A stretch of DNA of 64,000 nucleotides from Mycobacterium sp. 852002-51971_SCH5477799-a (GTDB lineage Bacteria > Actinomycetota > Actinomycetes > Mycobacteriales > Mycobacteriaceae): contig NZ_LZIF01000086.1 in NCBI RefSeq assembly GCF_001667145.1, positions 1-64,000 on the forward strand. The letters run 5' to 3'. The stretch's first letter is position 1. The number at the start of each line of letters is the position of its first letter. Positions 24,160 to 32,993 of this stretch are shown here, piece after piece. A program made the translations under genes and the position numbers. The notes under the pieces were generated by a model, which was given only the letters and a program-made list of their open reading frames with translations, did not search any database and was not told the DNA's origin.

Positions 24160-25334
24160 CGCTGTCCGAAGAGCAAGACGCGCAGGGCGGGCTCGAGCAG
24201 ACCTCTCGCGTCGACCGGATCGCCTCCCTGACGGGGATCCGCGCGGTCGCGGCGCTCCTCGTCGTCGGCACCCATGCGGCATACACCACCGGCAAATACA
24301 CCCACGGGTATTGGGGTCTGGTCGGTTCCCGGATGGAGGTCGGGGTGCCGATCTTCTTCGTGCTCTCCGGCTACCTGTTGTTTCGCCCGTGGGTGAAGTC
24401 GGCGGCGGAGAGCGGCGCACCGCCGTCGCTGAGTCGCTATGCGTGGCACCGGGTTCGGCGCATCATGCCCGCCTACGTGATCACCGTGTTGTTCGCCTAT
24501 GTGCTCTACCACTACCGGGATGCGGGGCCAAACCCCGGGCACAGCTGGCTGGGGCTCGCGCGCAACCTGACGCTGACGCAGATCTACTGCAATGGCTACC
24601 TCGGCAAGTATCTGCACCAAGGGTTGACCCAGATGTGGAGCCTGGCGGTGGAGGGCGCGTTCTACGTCGTGCTGCCGCTGCTGGCGTACCTGCTGTTGGT
24701 GGTGATCAGCCGACGGCAGTGGCAGCCGAAACTCGTGCTGGGCGCCCTGGCGGGGATGGCGTTGATCAGCCCGGCCTGGTTGGTGCTGGTGCATACCGAT
24801 CACTGGTTTCCCGACGGCGCAAGGCTATGGCTGCCCACCTATCTGGCGTGGTTCCTCGGCGGCATGATGCTGACCGTGCTGCAGGAGATGGGCGTGCGCG
24901 CCTATGGGTTCGTGGCCGTACCGCTGGCGGTCGTCTGCTATTTCATTGTGTCCACGCCGATTGCCGGCGCGCCCACGACATCCCCGGCGTCGCTGAGCGA
25001 AGCGTTGTTCAAGACCTGCTTCTACGCCGTCATCGCCGCACTCGCGGTGGCGCCGCTCGCCCTGGGTGGCGCTCCCAGTATCCAAGGCTGGTATTCCCGA
25101 ATGCTGGCCAGCCGCCCGATGGTGTGGCTGGGCGAGATCTCCTACGAGATCTTCCTGATCCACCTGATCACCATGGAATTCGCGATGGATTACATCGTGG
25201 GCGCTCGTGTTTACACGGGTTCGATGCTGTACTTGTACGTCGCGACGCTGGTTGTGACGATCCCGCTGGCGTGGCTGCTGCACCGGTTCACCCGCGTGAC
25301 TGAGCCGCCTAGCCGCTCGCGGCGACCGGCGTGA
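24156..25334 (+). CDS. Membrane acyltransferase, acyltransferase-3 family (Rv1254-like)
   Basis: This 392-residue integral membrane protein has about ten hydrophobic helices and the acyltransferase-3 pattern. The catalytic histidine follows the first helix (LTGIRAVAALLVVGTHAAY), and RMEVGVPIFFVLSGYLLFRPWV and the MWSLAVEGAFYVVLPLL motif come later. Such enzymes O-acylate sugars, peptidoglycan or lipids at the membrane. The start ATG overlaps the deaD stop (ATGA), so it is translationally coupled to an RNA helicase. Its 3' end overlaps the convergent TetR gene by 26 bases. Confidence 0.92.
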   Translation: MTLSEEQDAQGGLEQTSRVDRIASLTGIRAVAALLVVGTHAAYTTGKYTHGYWGLVGSRMEVGVPIFFVLSGYLLFRPWVKSAAESGAPPSLSRYAWHRVRRIMPAYVITVLFAYVLYHYRDAGPNPGHSWLGLARNLTLTQIYCNGYLGKYLHQGLTQMWSLAVEGAFYVVLPLLAYLLLVVISRRQWQPKLVLGALAGMALISPAWLVLVHTDHWFPDGARLWLPTYLAWFLGGMMLTVLQEMGVRAYGFVAVPLAVVCYFIVSTPIAGAPTTSPASLSEALFKTCFYAVIAALAVAPLALGGAPSIQGWYSRMLASRPMVWLGEISYEIFLIHLITMEFAMDYIVGARVYTGSMLYLYVATLVVTIPLAWLLHRFTRVTEPPSRSRRPA

Positions 25335-25890
25335 CGATCGGGACGACGAACTCTTCGATCATCGCTCGCTCGTCGGCTTCGTCGTGGCCCGGGTGGGTCA
25401 GCAGCGAAACGATCACTCGCACCATCCAGCGACCGCGACGTTCGATGACGGCGGGATCGTCGGGTCCCAGCGAATGAAGGAACGCCACCGCCAACGCCGC
25501 GATGACTTCGGACTGTCCGGCCAGTTCGCCACCCACCGGCGGGCGGGTGGTGGCGAACCAGGAAGCCAGCGCCGGGCTTTCGCGAACCATCCTCAGTGTG
25601 ACCAGGATGCTCGCGATCAGCCGTTCGCGCGGGTCCTCGATGTCGCCGGTGCGCGCGATGATTTCGCGACCCAGCCGGTGGGTTTCGCGGTGGACGTAGG
25701 CGGTTCGCAGCGCCTCGCGGTTCTCGACATACCGGTACAACGTCGCGCGGGAACAGCCCGCCGCACGGGCGATTTCGTTCATGCCAATCGAGTCGGAATC
25801 GCGCTGGGTGTAGAGCCGCTCGGCGGCGTCGAGGATCCGGTCCGCTGCCGCCTCGGTCCGGTGCGTACCCAGCCAGTCGCTCCCGGGCAT
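25309..25890 (-). CDS. TetR-family transcriptional regulator (Rv1255c-like)
   Basis: A 193-residue repressor. The N-terminal helix-turn-helix (about 15-60) reads RILDAAERLYTQRDSDSIGMNEIARAAGCSRATLYRYVENREALRTAYV, and a helical ligand-binding domain follows. Its ATG shares one base with the cyp130 stop (TGATG), so it is made from the cyp130 transcript. This makes it the likely regulator of the operon and of itself through the dyad at 27112-27137. The 3' end is antisense to the last 26 bases of the acyltransferase gene. Confidence 0.9.
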   Translation of the reverse strand: MPGSDWLGTHRTEAAADRILDAAERLYTQRDSDSIGMNEIARAAGCSRATLYRYVENREALRTAYVHRETHRLGREIIARTGDIEDPRERLIASILVTLRMVRESPALASWFATTRPPVGGELAGQSEVIAALAVAFLHSLGPDDPAVIERRGRWMVRVIVSLLTHPGHDEADERAMIEEFVVPIVTPVAASG

Positions 25891-27131
25891 CAGGGCTTCA
25901 TCCGAATCGGCACCGACAGCGGTCGCCGGACGTAGCTGCCGCCGGCCCAGATGATGCCGGATTCGTCCACCTCGAAGCTCGGGCAGCGGGTCAAAAGTTC
26001 GGTCAGCGCCACGCGGGATTGCATCCGCGCGGCGGCGGCGCCCAGGCAGTGATGTGCGCCATGGCTGAAAGTCAGGATGTTGCGGGGGCAGCGAGTCACG
26101 TCGAGTTCGCCTGCGTCCGAACCGTATTGGCGTTCATCGCGGTTGGCCGAACCGTACAGCAGCAACACTCGGCGGCCGGCCGGGATGGTGGTCTCCTCGA
26201 CGGCCACGTCACGGGTGACGGTGCGCGCGAGTCCCTGCACCGGTGAGGTCATCCGCAGCAATTCCTCGACCGCATCCGGGATGCGGTCGAGGTCGTCCAC
26301 CAGCAGCTGACGTTGGTCAGGTCGTTCGTGCAGCAGCGGCATCGAGCCGCCGAGCATGCCGGTGACGGTGTCGTTGCCGCCGGTGACCATCGTGAACGTG
26401 AATGCCAGGATCGACAGCGTGCCGGCGATGTCGCCGTCGGCCCCGACGCCGGCGGACACCAGGTGGGAGATGGTGTCGTCCTCGGGTTCGGTGCGCCGCC
26501 GTTCGATCAGCGCGGTGAAGTAGGCCATCATCGACCCGACCGCATCGCCGACGGTTTCCAGCGCACCGGCGACGCCGCCGTCGGCGGTGTTGGCCGCGAC
26601 GATCGCCTGGGTCCAGCCGTCGAATTGGGCCCAGTCTTCCTCCGGCACACCGAGGTAGTGCGCCACCACCATCGACGGCAGCGGCTTGAACAGCTCCGCG
26701 ACGATGTCGCCGCCGCCGGCCGAGCGCAACCCCTCGATGCGCTCAACGACGAACTCCCGCACCTTGGGCTCCACGGCCTCGACCTGCCGCGGCGTGAAGC
26801 CGCGCGAGACCAGCTTGCGGAATTGCGTGTGCACCGGAGGATCCTGCATCACGAACGGTGGATTATCCTGCAGCCCAATCATTTCCAGGTCGCCGTAGTT
26901 GACGGTCAACCCCTGAGCGGAGGAATAGGTTTCGTGGTCCCGAGCCGCGGCCCACACGTCGGCGTGCCGGGACAGCACGTAGTAGTCATCCTCGGGATGG
27001 TTAGCCGGCACGACGTGGTGCACGGGATCGCGGTCGCGCAACGCGCGGTACATCGGCCAGGGATTGGGCCAGGTGTCGGCGGTGGCCAGCTCGAACTTGA
27101 CCGGCGCGTCGTGAGACATAACGGCAACCAT
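25890..27131 (-). CDS. cyp130: Cytochrome P450 CYP130
   Basis: A 413-residue soluble P450 closely matching M. tuberculosis CYP130. The I-helix segment FTFTMVTGGNDTVTGMLGG holds the oxygen-activating region, EELLRMTSPVQGLART includes the ExxR motif, and FSHGAHHCLGAAAARMQ carries the heme-ligating cysteine. The physiological substrate is not established. ATG 27131 and ATG 27119 are possible starts; the first coincides with the transcription start expected from the upstream promoter, suggesting leaderless translation. A TetR gene follows in the same operon. Confidence 0.95.
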   Translation of the reverse strand: MVAVMSHDAPVKFELATADTWPNPWPMYRALRDRDPVHHVVPANHPEDDYYVLSRHADVWAAARDHETYSSAQGLTVNYGDLEMIGLQDNPPFVMQDPPVHTQFRKLVSRGFTPRQVEAVEPKVREFVVERIEGLRSAGGGDIVAELFKPLPSMVVAHYLGVPEEDWAQFDGWTQAIVAANTADGGVAGALETVGDAVGSMMAYFTALIERRRTEPEDDTISHLVSAGVGADGDIAGTLSILAFTFTMVTGGNDTVTGMLGGSMPLLHERPDQRQLLVDDLDRIPDAVEELLRMTSPVQGLARTVTRDVAVEETTIPAGRRVLLLYGSANRDERQYGSDAGELDVTRCPRNILTFSHGAHHCLGAAAARMQSRVALTELLTRCPSFEVDESGIIWAGGSYVRRPLSVPIRMKP

Positions 27132-27137
27132 GTCTCA
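27112..27137. promoter_or_regulatory. Dyad operator at the cyp130 start
   Basis: A perfect inverted repeat TGAGACAT-10-ATGTCTCA spans 27112-27119 and 27130-27137. It begins immediately downstream of the predicted -10 box and covers the two possible start codons of cyp130. This position would block transcription initiation, as expected for the TetR regulator encoded at the end of the operon. Confidence 0.6.
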
Positions 27138-27166
27138 TTCGTACGACAGCGCCAGCAATATGTCAA
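27138..27166 (-). promoter_or_regulatory. Sigma70-type promoter of cyp130-tetR
   Basis: On the minus strand a consensus TTGACA (27166-27161) is followed after exactly 17 bases by TACGAA (27143-27138). Transcription would start near 27131, at the A of the cyp130 ATG. It is unusually close to consensus for a mycobacterial promoter. Confidence 0.6.
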
Positions 27167-27241
27167 GAACTCCCGACACCGAGCGCCCCGCCGGGGCTAT
27201 CGACACCGACTCCCCGGCCAGCCGGGCGCCCGACAACGAAA

Positions 27242-28609
27242 CTAGATAGCCGCGCCGGGGTTGAGGATGCCGTCGGGATCCAGCGCCTGTTTGATGCGCC
27301 GGTTGAGCTCCATCACGTCGGGGCCGAGATACCCGGCCAGCCACGGCCGCTTCAACCGGCCGACGCCGTGTTCCCCGGTGATGGTGCCGCCCAGTCCGAC
27401 GGCCAAGTCCATGATCTCGCCGAACGCCAGGTGGGCGCGTTCGGTCATGTCGGCGTCGGCGGGGTCGTAGACGATCAGCGGGTGGGTGTTGCCGTCGCCG
27501 GCGTGCGCGATCACCGAGATCATCAGGTCGCGCTCGGCGGCGATGCGCGCGATCCCGGTGACCAGCTTGTCCAGCGCCGGAAGCGGCACCCCGACATCCT
27601 CGAGCAGTAACGATCCCTTGGCCTCGACGGCCGGGATGCAAAACCGCCGTGCGACGACGAACGCCTCGCCCTCGTCGGGGTCGTCGGTCGAAAATACTTC
27701 CGTCGCAGCGTGTTCCGCGAAAACCTTGGCCATGATTTCGGCGTCCTCGCTGCCGGCGCGGCCGCGCTCGTCGGACCCGGCCACCAGCATGGCGGCCGCT
27801 CCGCGGTCCAGATCCATGCGCAGGGTGTCCTCGACGGCGTTGATCGCCACGGAATCCATGAACTCCAGCATCGAGGGGCGAAGCCGCGCGGTGACGCCGA
27901 GCACCGCCTCGACCGCGTCCTCGACGGTCGCGAAGCTGGCCACGACGATGCTGGACGCGTTCTGCTTGGGCACCAGCCGCAGCGTCACTTCCGTGACGAC
28001 GCCCAGCGTGCCCTCGCTCCCGACGAACAGTTTGGTCAACGAAAGCCCCGCGACATCCTTGAGACGCGGGCCGCCCAGCCGCACCGCGGTGCCGTCGGCC
28101 AGCACCACCTGCATGCCCAGCACGTAATCGGTCGTTACGCCGTACTTGACGCAGCACAGCCCGCCGGCGTTGGTGGCGATATTGCCGCCGATGCTGCAGA
28201 TTTCGAACGACGACGGATCCGGCGGATACCACAGGCCGTGCTCGGAGGCGGCCTTCTTCACCTCAGCGTTGAACAGCCCGGGCTGGCATACCGCGGTGCG
28301 CGTGACCGGGTCGACGGCGATGTCGCGCATCTTCTCGGTGGAAAGCACGATTCCGTTGTCCAATGCGGTCGCCCCGCCGGACAGGCCGCTGCCGGCGCCG
28401 CGCGTCACGACGGGCACTCGGTGTGCGGCGGCCCAGCGCAGCACGGTCTGCACCTCTTCGGTGTGCCGCGGCCGCACGACGGCCAGCGGCTTGCCCGCCG
28501 ACGGGTCGAACGCGCGGTCCTGGCGATAGCTCTCGGTCACTGTGGGGTCGGTGACGACCATCCCGTCCGGCAGGTCGGCGATCAGGCTGGCGAGGGCGTC
28601 AGAGCTCAC
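27242..28609 (-). CDS. FAD-linked oxidase, glycolate/D-lactate dehydrogenase type (Rv1257c-like)
   Basis: A 455-residue flavoenzyme of the GlcD family. The PCMH-type FAD-binding half (about 35-215) shows VVTRGAGSGLSGGATALDNGIVLS and SIGGNIATNAGGLCCVKYG. The C-terminal half carries the metal/substrate histidines in HAGDGNTHPLIVYD and GEHGVGRLK. It oxidises a D-2-hydroxyacid; the exact substrate is open. It overlaps the stop of the upstream efflux gene by 4 bases, so both are in one operon. Confidence 0.92.
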   Translation of the reverse strand: MSSDALASLIADLPDGMVVTDPTVTESYRQDRAFDPSAGKPLAVVRPRHTEEVQTVLRWAAAHRVPVVTRGAGSGLSGGATALDNGIVLSTEKMRDIAVDPVTRTAVCQPGLFNAEVKKAASEHGLWYPPDPSSFEICSIGGNIATNAGGLCCVKYGVTTDYVLGMQVVLADGTAVRLGGPRLKDVAGLSLTKLFVGSEGTLGVVTEVTLRLVPKQNASSIVVASFATVEDAVEAVLGVTARLRPSMLEFMDSVAINAVEDTLRMDLDRGAAAMLVAGSDERGRAGSEDAEIMAKVFAEHAATEVFSTDDPDEGEAFVVARRFCIPAVEAKGSLLLEDVGVPLPALDKLVTGIARIAAERDLMISVIAHAGDGNTHPLIVYDPADADMTERAHLAFGEIMDLAVGLGGTITGEHGVGRLKRPWLAGYLGPDVMELNRRIKQALDPDGILNPGAAI

Positions 28610-29871
28610 GGCCCGATACTAAGCCCGCCCGACTGGCCCGCGTCTTCCGCGAGCTCCGGCGCACGGTCCAGTTCGTGCAGCGACGGCAGCCGGCACGCGA
28701 CGAGGCCGATCAGCAAAATCGGTACCGCCAACACCAGGAATGTCACCTTCAGCCCGGCCGCGTCGGTCAGCGGACCGGCCACCAGCAGGCCCAACGGGCC
28801 CGCCGCGTAGGTCAACCCCGTCATCACCCCGACCACTCGGCCGCGCAGCCGGTGCGGTGCCCGCGTCTGCATCATGTAGTTGTAGATCGGCTGGATCGGT
28901 CCGTAGACCACGCCGGTGACCGCGCACAGCACCAGGATCACCGGCAATGGCGGCAGGAACGCGACCCCGACGGTCGCCGCCCCGAAGGTGAGGGTCGCCA
29001 TCAGCACGGCCGTGCGCCGTCGCAGCCGTCTCGACAGCGCGGCATAGCCGAGCGCTCCCGCTACGCCGCCGAACCCGATCGCCATCAACGCCCACCCGAG
29101 TTGCGCGGGTTGGTGGTGGTCGGAGAAGTACTTCGGAAACAGCACGCTTTCCATCGGCAGGTACAGCGCGGTGACGGCCAGGTCGATCAAGCCCAACGTC
29201 CGGAGCACCCGGATGTGCCAGACGAACCGTAACCCTTCGGCGATGCCGGACATCCAACCGCCGGACCGGGTCTCACGCTCGGGCTTTCCGCTGCCCTCGA
29301 GCCGCAGCGAAGCGATCGTCAGGATGGACAGCCCGAACAGCCCGGCCGTCGTCCACATGGTGTTGATGCCGCCGACGGTAGCGATCATCAGGCCGCCGAT
29401 GCCCGGGCCCACGATGAACCCCAGGTTGAGAATCGCCTCGTAAATGCTGTTGGTGCGGGCCAGCGACCAGCCCGCCCGGGCGGCGGCCTCGGGCAGCATC
29501 GACTCGCGGGCCGTCGTCCCGGCCGGGTCGAACGCGGCCGCGAAGAAGGCCAGGACGGCCAGCACCGCGAGGTTGAGCGCGTCCGCACCGAGCCCCCACG
29601 AGATCAGCGGCACGGCAATCACCGCCGTCCCGGACAGTGCATCGGAGATCAGCGACACCCGGCGGCGTCCGAAGAAGTCAACGGCGGTGCCGGCGACGAG
29701 AGTCGACAGCACCAGCGGCAGCGTCATCGCCAGGGCCACGGCCGAGGCGTCGCGCGCGCTGTTGTGGTGCTGCAACGCCAGCCAGGGGAACGCGACTATC
29801 GAGACGCCGCTACCCGCCGTCGCCATCAACGTGGCGAACAGGATCAGGAATGCTGGGCCGCCGCTTTTCAT
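28606..29871 (-). CDS. tap: Tap-type multidrug efflux pump (Rv1258c-like)
   Basis: A 421-residue major facilitator with about 12 hydrophobic helices and motif A-like VDFFGRRRVSLISD. It begins MKSGGPAFLILFATLMATAGSG and matches Tap (Rv1258c), a proton-driven exporter linked to tetracycline and aminoglycoside tolerance. In M. tuberculosis tap belongs to the WhiB7 stress regulon, and the upstream DNA here has a matching A-tract layout. It is divergent from udgB and translationally coupled to the FAD-linked oxidase downstream. Confidence 0.92.
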   Translation of the reverse strand: MKSGGPAFLILFATLMATAGSGVSIVAFPWLALQHHNSARDASAVALAMTLPLVLSTLVAGTAVDFFGRRRVSLISDALSGTAVIAVPLISWGLGADALNLAVLAVLAFFAAAFDPAGTTARESMLPEAAARAGWSLARTNSIYEAILNLGFIVGPGIGGLMIATVGGINTMWTTAGLFGLSILTIASLRLEGSGKPERETRSGGWMSGIAEGLRFVWHIRVLRTLGLIDLAVTALYLPMESVLFPKYFSDHHQPAQLGWALMAIGFGGVAGALGYAALSRRLRRRTAVLMATLTFGAATVGVAFLPPLPVILVLCAVTGVVYGPIQPIYNYMMQTRAPHRLRGRVVGVMTGLTYAAGPLGLLVAGPLTDAAGLKVTFLVLAVPILLIGLVACRLPSLHELDRAPELAEDAGQSGGLSIGP

Positions 29872-29887
29872 CGGAATATCGCCGCTG

Positions 29888-29926
29888 AATGTATGCCAAT
29901 GCGGTATTTGCGGCGACCGATTTTTT
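29888..29926 (-). promoter_or_regulatory. Candidate WhiB7-type tap promoter
   Basis: On the minus strand an AAAAAA tract (29926-29921) lies just upstream of a poor -35 box, GTCGCC (29917-29912). It is followed after 18 bases by TACATT (29893-29888) as a -10 box. An A-tract next to a weak -35 is the arrangement used by WhiB7, whose AT-hook binds the tract. Start would be about 10 bases before the tap ATG. Confidence 0.4.
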
Positions 29927-29930
29927 ACTC

Positions 29931-30758
29931 ATGCAGGATGTTCATGTGCTCGCCCATCCACGTACCGGCCAGGCGTTCAGCTCTCCGGTTGGCGCCGGCA
30001 CCGGATGGCCGGGCGATCCGGCAACACCGCAGACACCGGTGGCCGCCGATGCCGGCGCCGTCGCCGACCTCGCCGAGCACGCCGGCTCGATTCCCGAAAT
30101 CGACGCTCTGGTCAGCGTCTGCCGGGCCTGTCCGCGGTTGATCAGCTGGCGCGAGGACGTCGCGGTCGTCAAACGCCGAGCCTTTGCCGACCAACCGTAT
30201 TGGGGGCGACCGGTGCCCAGTTGGGGGTCGGCGCGCCCACGGCTGCTGATCGTCGGATTGGCGCCCGCCGCGCACGGCGCCAACCGCACCGGACGGATGT
30301 TCACCGGCGACCGCTCGGGCGACCAGTTGTACGCGGCGCTGTACCGGGCCGGGCTGGTGAACCAGCCGACCAGTGTCGACGCCGCGGATGGGTTGCAGAC
30401 CAAGAAGATTCGCATCGTCGCCCCGGTGCGGTGCGCGCCTCCCGCCAACGCGCCGACGCCGGAGGAGCGAGACGCCTGCTGGCCGTGGCTGCGGGCTGAA
30501 TGGCGGTTGGTGTCCGAGGATGTTCGCGTGGTCGTGGCCCTGGGCGGGTTCGGCTGGCAGATCGCGTTGCGGTTGCCGGGCACCTCGACCGGGCGCAAGC
30601 CTCGGTTCGGCCACGGCGTCGTTGCCGACCTGGCGCCAGGTGTGCGGTTGCTCGGCTGCTACCACCCGAGCCAGCAAAACATGTTCACCGGTAGGTTGAC
30701 ACCAGCAATGCTTGACGACGTCTTCCGCAACGCAAAGGAACTGGCAGGGATCAAGTGA
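29931..30758 (+). CDS. udgB: Type 5 uracil-DNA glycosylase UdgB
   Basis: A 275-residue thermophile-type (family 5) uracil-DNA glycosylase. It shows the Fe-S cysteines [13 protein letters not shown] and [16 protein letters not shown], the active-site block [27 protein letters not shown], and [12 protein letters not shown] near the C-terminus. It removes uracil and some other deaminated or damaged bases from DNA. The ATG at 29931 is preferred over 29889, which would run into the tap promoter; neither has a clear ribosome-binding site. Its stop overlaps the GTG of the monooxygenase gene. Confidence 0.93.
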   Translation: MQDVHVLAHPRTGQAFSSPVGAGTGWPGDPATPQTPVAADAGAVADLAEHAGSIPEIDALVSVCRACPRLISWREDVAVVKRRAFADQPYWGRPVPSWGSARPRLLIVGLAPAAHGANRTGRMFTGDRSGDQLYAALYRAGLVNQPTSVDAADGLQTKKIRIVAPVRCAPPANAPTPEERDACWPWLRAEWRLVSEDVRVVVALGGFGWQIALRLPGTSTGRKPRFGHGVVADLAPGVRLLGCYHPSQQNMFTGRLTPAMLDDVFRNAKELAGIK

Positions 30759-31885
30759 CGGAGGTTCTGGTATCCGGCGCCAGCGTGGCGGGTGCGGCGG
30801 CCGCTTTTTGGCTTGGGCGGCATGGTTTTTCGGTGACCGTGGTCGAGCGCCATCGGGGGCCGAGGCCGGGCGGTCAGGCGATCGACGTGCGAGGGCCGGC
30901 GCTGACGGTGCTCGAGCGCATGGGCCTGTTGGGCGCCGCCCAGAAGCGCAAGACGCAAATCCAGGGCTCCTCGGTGGTGGACCGCGACGGCAACGAGTTG
31001 TCCCGGGACACCGAATCGACACCCACCGGTGGGTCCATCGACAACCCGAACATCGAGCTGCTGCGCGACGACCTTGTCGAATTGCTTTACGGCGCAAGCC
31101 AATGGACAGCCGAATATCTTTTCGATGACACCATCACTGCCGTGGAGGACGATGGTGCGGCGGTTCGCATCACCTTCGAGCGCGCCGCGCCGCGCAGTTT
31201 CGACCTCGTCATCGGCGCCGACGGATTGCACTCCAATGTGCGGCGTCTGGTGTTCGGGCCGGAAGAGAACTTCATCGAGAGGCTGGGCACGCACGCGGCG
31301 ATCTTCACCGTGCCCAACTTCTTGGACCTGGACTATTGGCAGATGTGGCACTACGGCGACTCCACCATGGCCGGCGTCTACAGCGCCCGCAACAACGCCG
31401 AGGCGCGGGCGATGGTCGGGTTCATGGATACCGACCTGCGCATCGACTACCGCGACACCGCGGCGCAATTAGCCGAGCTGGAGCGGCGGATGGCCGGTGA
31501 CGGCTGGGTGCGCCCGCAGTTGCTGGAGTACATGCGGGCCGCACCGGACTTCTACTTCGACGAGATGTCGCAGATCAAGATGGATCGCTGGTCGCGGGGC
31601 AGGGTGGCGCTGATCGGCGACGCCGGATACTGCTGTTCGCCCCTGTCGGGTCAGGGGACCAGCGTTGCGCTGTTGGGCGCCTACATCCTCGCCGGTGAGC
31701 TCAAGGCGGCCACCCGAGACGAGACGGTCGACTACGAAGCCGGCTTCGCCAACTATCACCGTGAGTTCAGCGACTACGTCAAGCGCAATCAGTGGCTGGT
31801 CGTGGACAACATCCCGGGCGGCGCGCCGATACCGCAAGAGGTGTTCGACCGCATCGTCGCCTCGATAACGCTCAAGGAGTACTGA
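30755..31885 (+). CDS. FAD-dependent monooxygenase (Rv1260-like)
   Basis: A 376-residue aromatic-hydroxylase-type flavoprotein. It has the N-terminal ADP-binding motif [27 protein letters not shown], the middle DG motif [18 protein letters not shown], and the C-terminal GD motif [34 protein letters not shown]. This order matches PHBH-fold and TetX-like hydroxylases; the substrate is unknown. The GTG start is nested in the udgB stop (GTGA), indicating co-translation with a DNA-repair enzyme. The final residues ITLKEY end just before the luciferase-like gene. Confidence 0.92.
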   Translation: MTEVLVSGASVAGAAAAFWLGRHGFSVTVVERHRGPRPGGQAIDVRGPALTVLERMGLLGAAQKRKTQIQGSSVVDRDGNELSRDTESTPTGGSIDNPNIELLRDDLVELLYGASQWTAEYLFDDTITAVEDDGAAVRITFERAAPRSFDLVIGADGLHSNVRRLVFGPEENFIERLGTHAAIFTVPNFLDLDYWQMWHYGDSTMAGVYSARNNAEARAMVGFMDTDLRIDYRDTAAQLAELERRMAGDGWVRPQLLEYMRAAPDFYFDEMSQIKMDRWSRGRVALIGDAGYCCSPLSGQGTSVALLGAYILAGELKAATRDETVDYEAGFANYHREFSDYVKRNQWLVVDNIPGGAPIPQEVFDRIVASITLKEY

Positions 31886-31928
31886 GCCGAGCGGGAACGT
31901 TTGCCGCCCCGCACGCGTTGACGCCATC

Positions 31929-32960
31929 GTGCGTCTTTCCGTCCTTGATCTCATTCCGGTGCGCACCGACCAGACGACCGGTGGCGCGCTGGCGGCCACC
32001 GTGCAGCTCGCGCAGGCCGCGGATCGGCTGGGTTTCACCCGCTACTGGGTGGCCGAGCACCACAACATGCCGTCGGTGGGTGCCACCAGCCCGCCGGTGG
32101 TGCTTGCCTACCTGGCCGCGCAGACCTCGCAACTGCGGCTCGGCTCGGGTGGTGTGATGCTGCCCAACCACGCACCGCTGGCGGTGGCCGAGCAGTTCGC
32201 GCTCCTGGAGGCCGCCGCCCCGGGCCGGATCGACCTGGGCATCGGCCGGGCGCCCGGCTCCGATCCGGTGACCTCGTACGCGCTGCGCGGCGGCCGGGAC
32301 GATCGCGACATCGAGAACTTCCCGGAATATCTCGACGACGTGGCCGCGCTGATGAGCGCACGCGGCGTTAGGGTTCCGTTGCGCTCGGGTGATTACACGC
32401 TCAAGGCCACCCCGGCCGCCGCGGGCGAACCGCGCCTGTGGCTGCTGGGTTCGTCGATGTACTCGGCGCACCTGGCCGCCGCCAAGGGATTGCCGTATGT
32501 GTTCGCGCATCACTTCTCCGGCAACGGAACCGACGAGGCGCTCGAGGTCTACCGTTCGCGATTCAAGCCGAGCGCGCTGACGGCCCAGCCGCTGACCTTT
32601 TTGACGGTGAACGCCGCAGTGGCCGAAACCCGGGAAGAGGCAACGGCATTGATGTTGCCGAACCTGCAGATGATGGCCCGGCTTCGGACCGGGCAGCCGC
32701 TCGGGCCGGTTCCGCTGGTCGAGGAGGCCTCGGTTGCCGAGTTGACCGGACAACAACAGCGGATCGTCGAAAGCGGCTTCCAGCGTGCCGTTTTGGGGGC
32801 GCCGGCCGAGGCCGCCGACCAGATCCGAGCACTGGCCGACCGGTTCGGGGTCGACGAAGTCATGGTGAACCCGGTGGCCTCGGCCCGCCGCGGAACCGAT
32901 CAAGACACCGCGCCGGGGCGGGTCGCGACGCTGGAGCTACTGGCCAAAGAGCTGTTCTAG
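31929..32960 (+). CDS. Luciferase-like (LLM) flavin-dependent oxidoreductase
   Basis: A 343-residue member of the bacterial luciferase superfamily (MsnO8-like). It shows the N-terminal LSVLDLIPVRTDQTTGGAL, the conserved RYWVAEHHNMPSVGATSPPVVLAYLAAQTSQLRLGSGGVMLPNHAPLAVAEQFALLEAAAPGRIDLGIGRAPG, and the C-terminal GAPAEAADQIRALADRFGVDEVMV. It uses reduced flavin or F420; which one is not clear. The M. tuberculosis block carries a different gene, Rv1261c, at this place. A GTG start is used and no good ribosome-binding site is seen. Confidence 0.9.
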   Translation: MRLSVLDLIPVRTDQTTGGALAATVQLAQAADRLGFTRYWVAEHHNMPSVGATSPPVVLAYLAAQTSQLRLGSGGVMLPNHAPLAVAEQFALLEAAAPGRIDLGIGRAPGSDPVTSYALRGGRDDRDIENFPEYLDDVAALMSARGVRVPLRSGDYTLKATPAAAGEPRLWLLGSSMYSAHLAAAKGLPYVFAHHFSGNGTDEALEVYRSRFKPSALTAQPLTFLTVNAAVAETREEATALMLPNLQMMARLRTGQPLGPVPLVEEASVAELTGQQQRIVESGFQRAVLGAPAEAADQIRALADRFGVDEVMVNPVASARRGTDQDTAPGRVATLELLAKELF

Positions 32961-32993
32961 CCCGCGTTCTATCGCGCCCGCCGAACGATGGAC

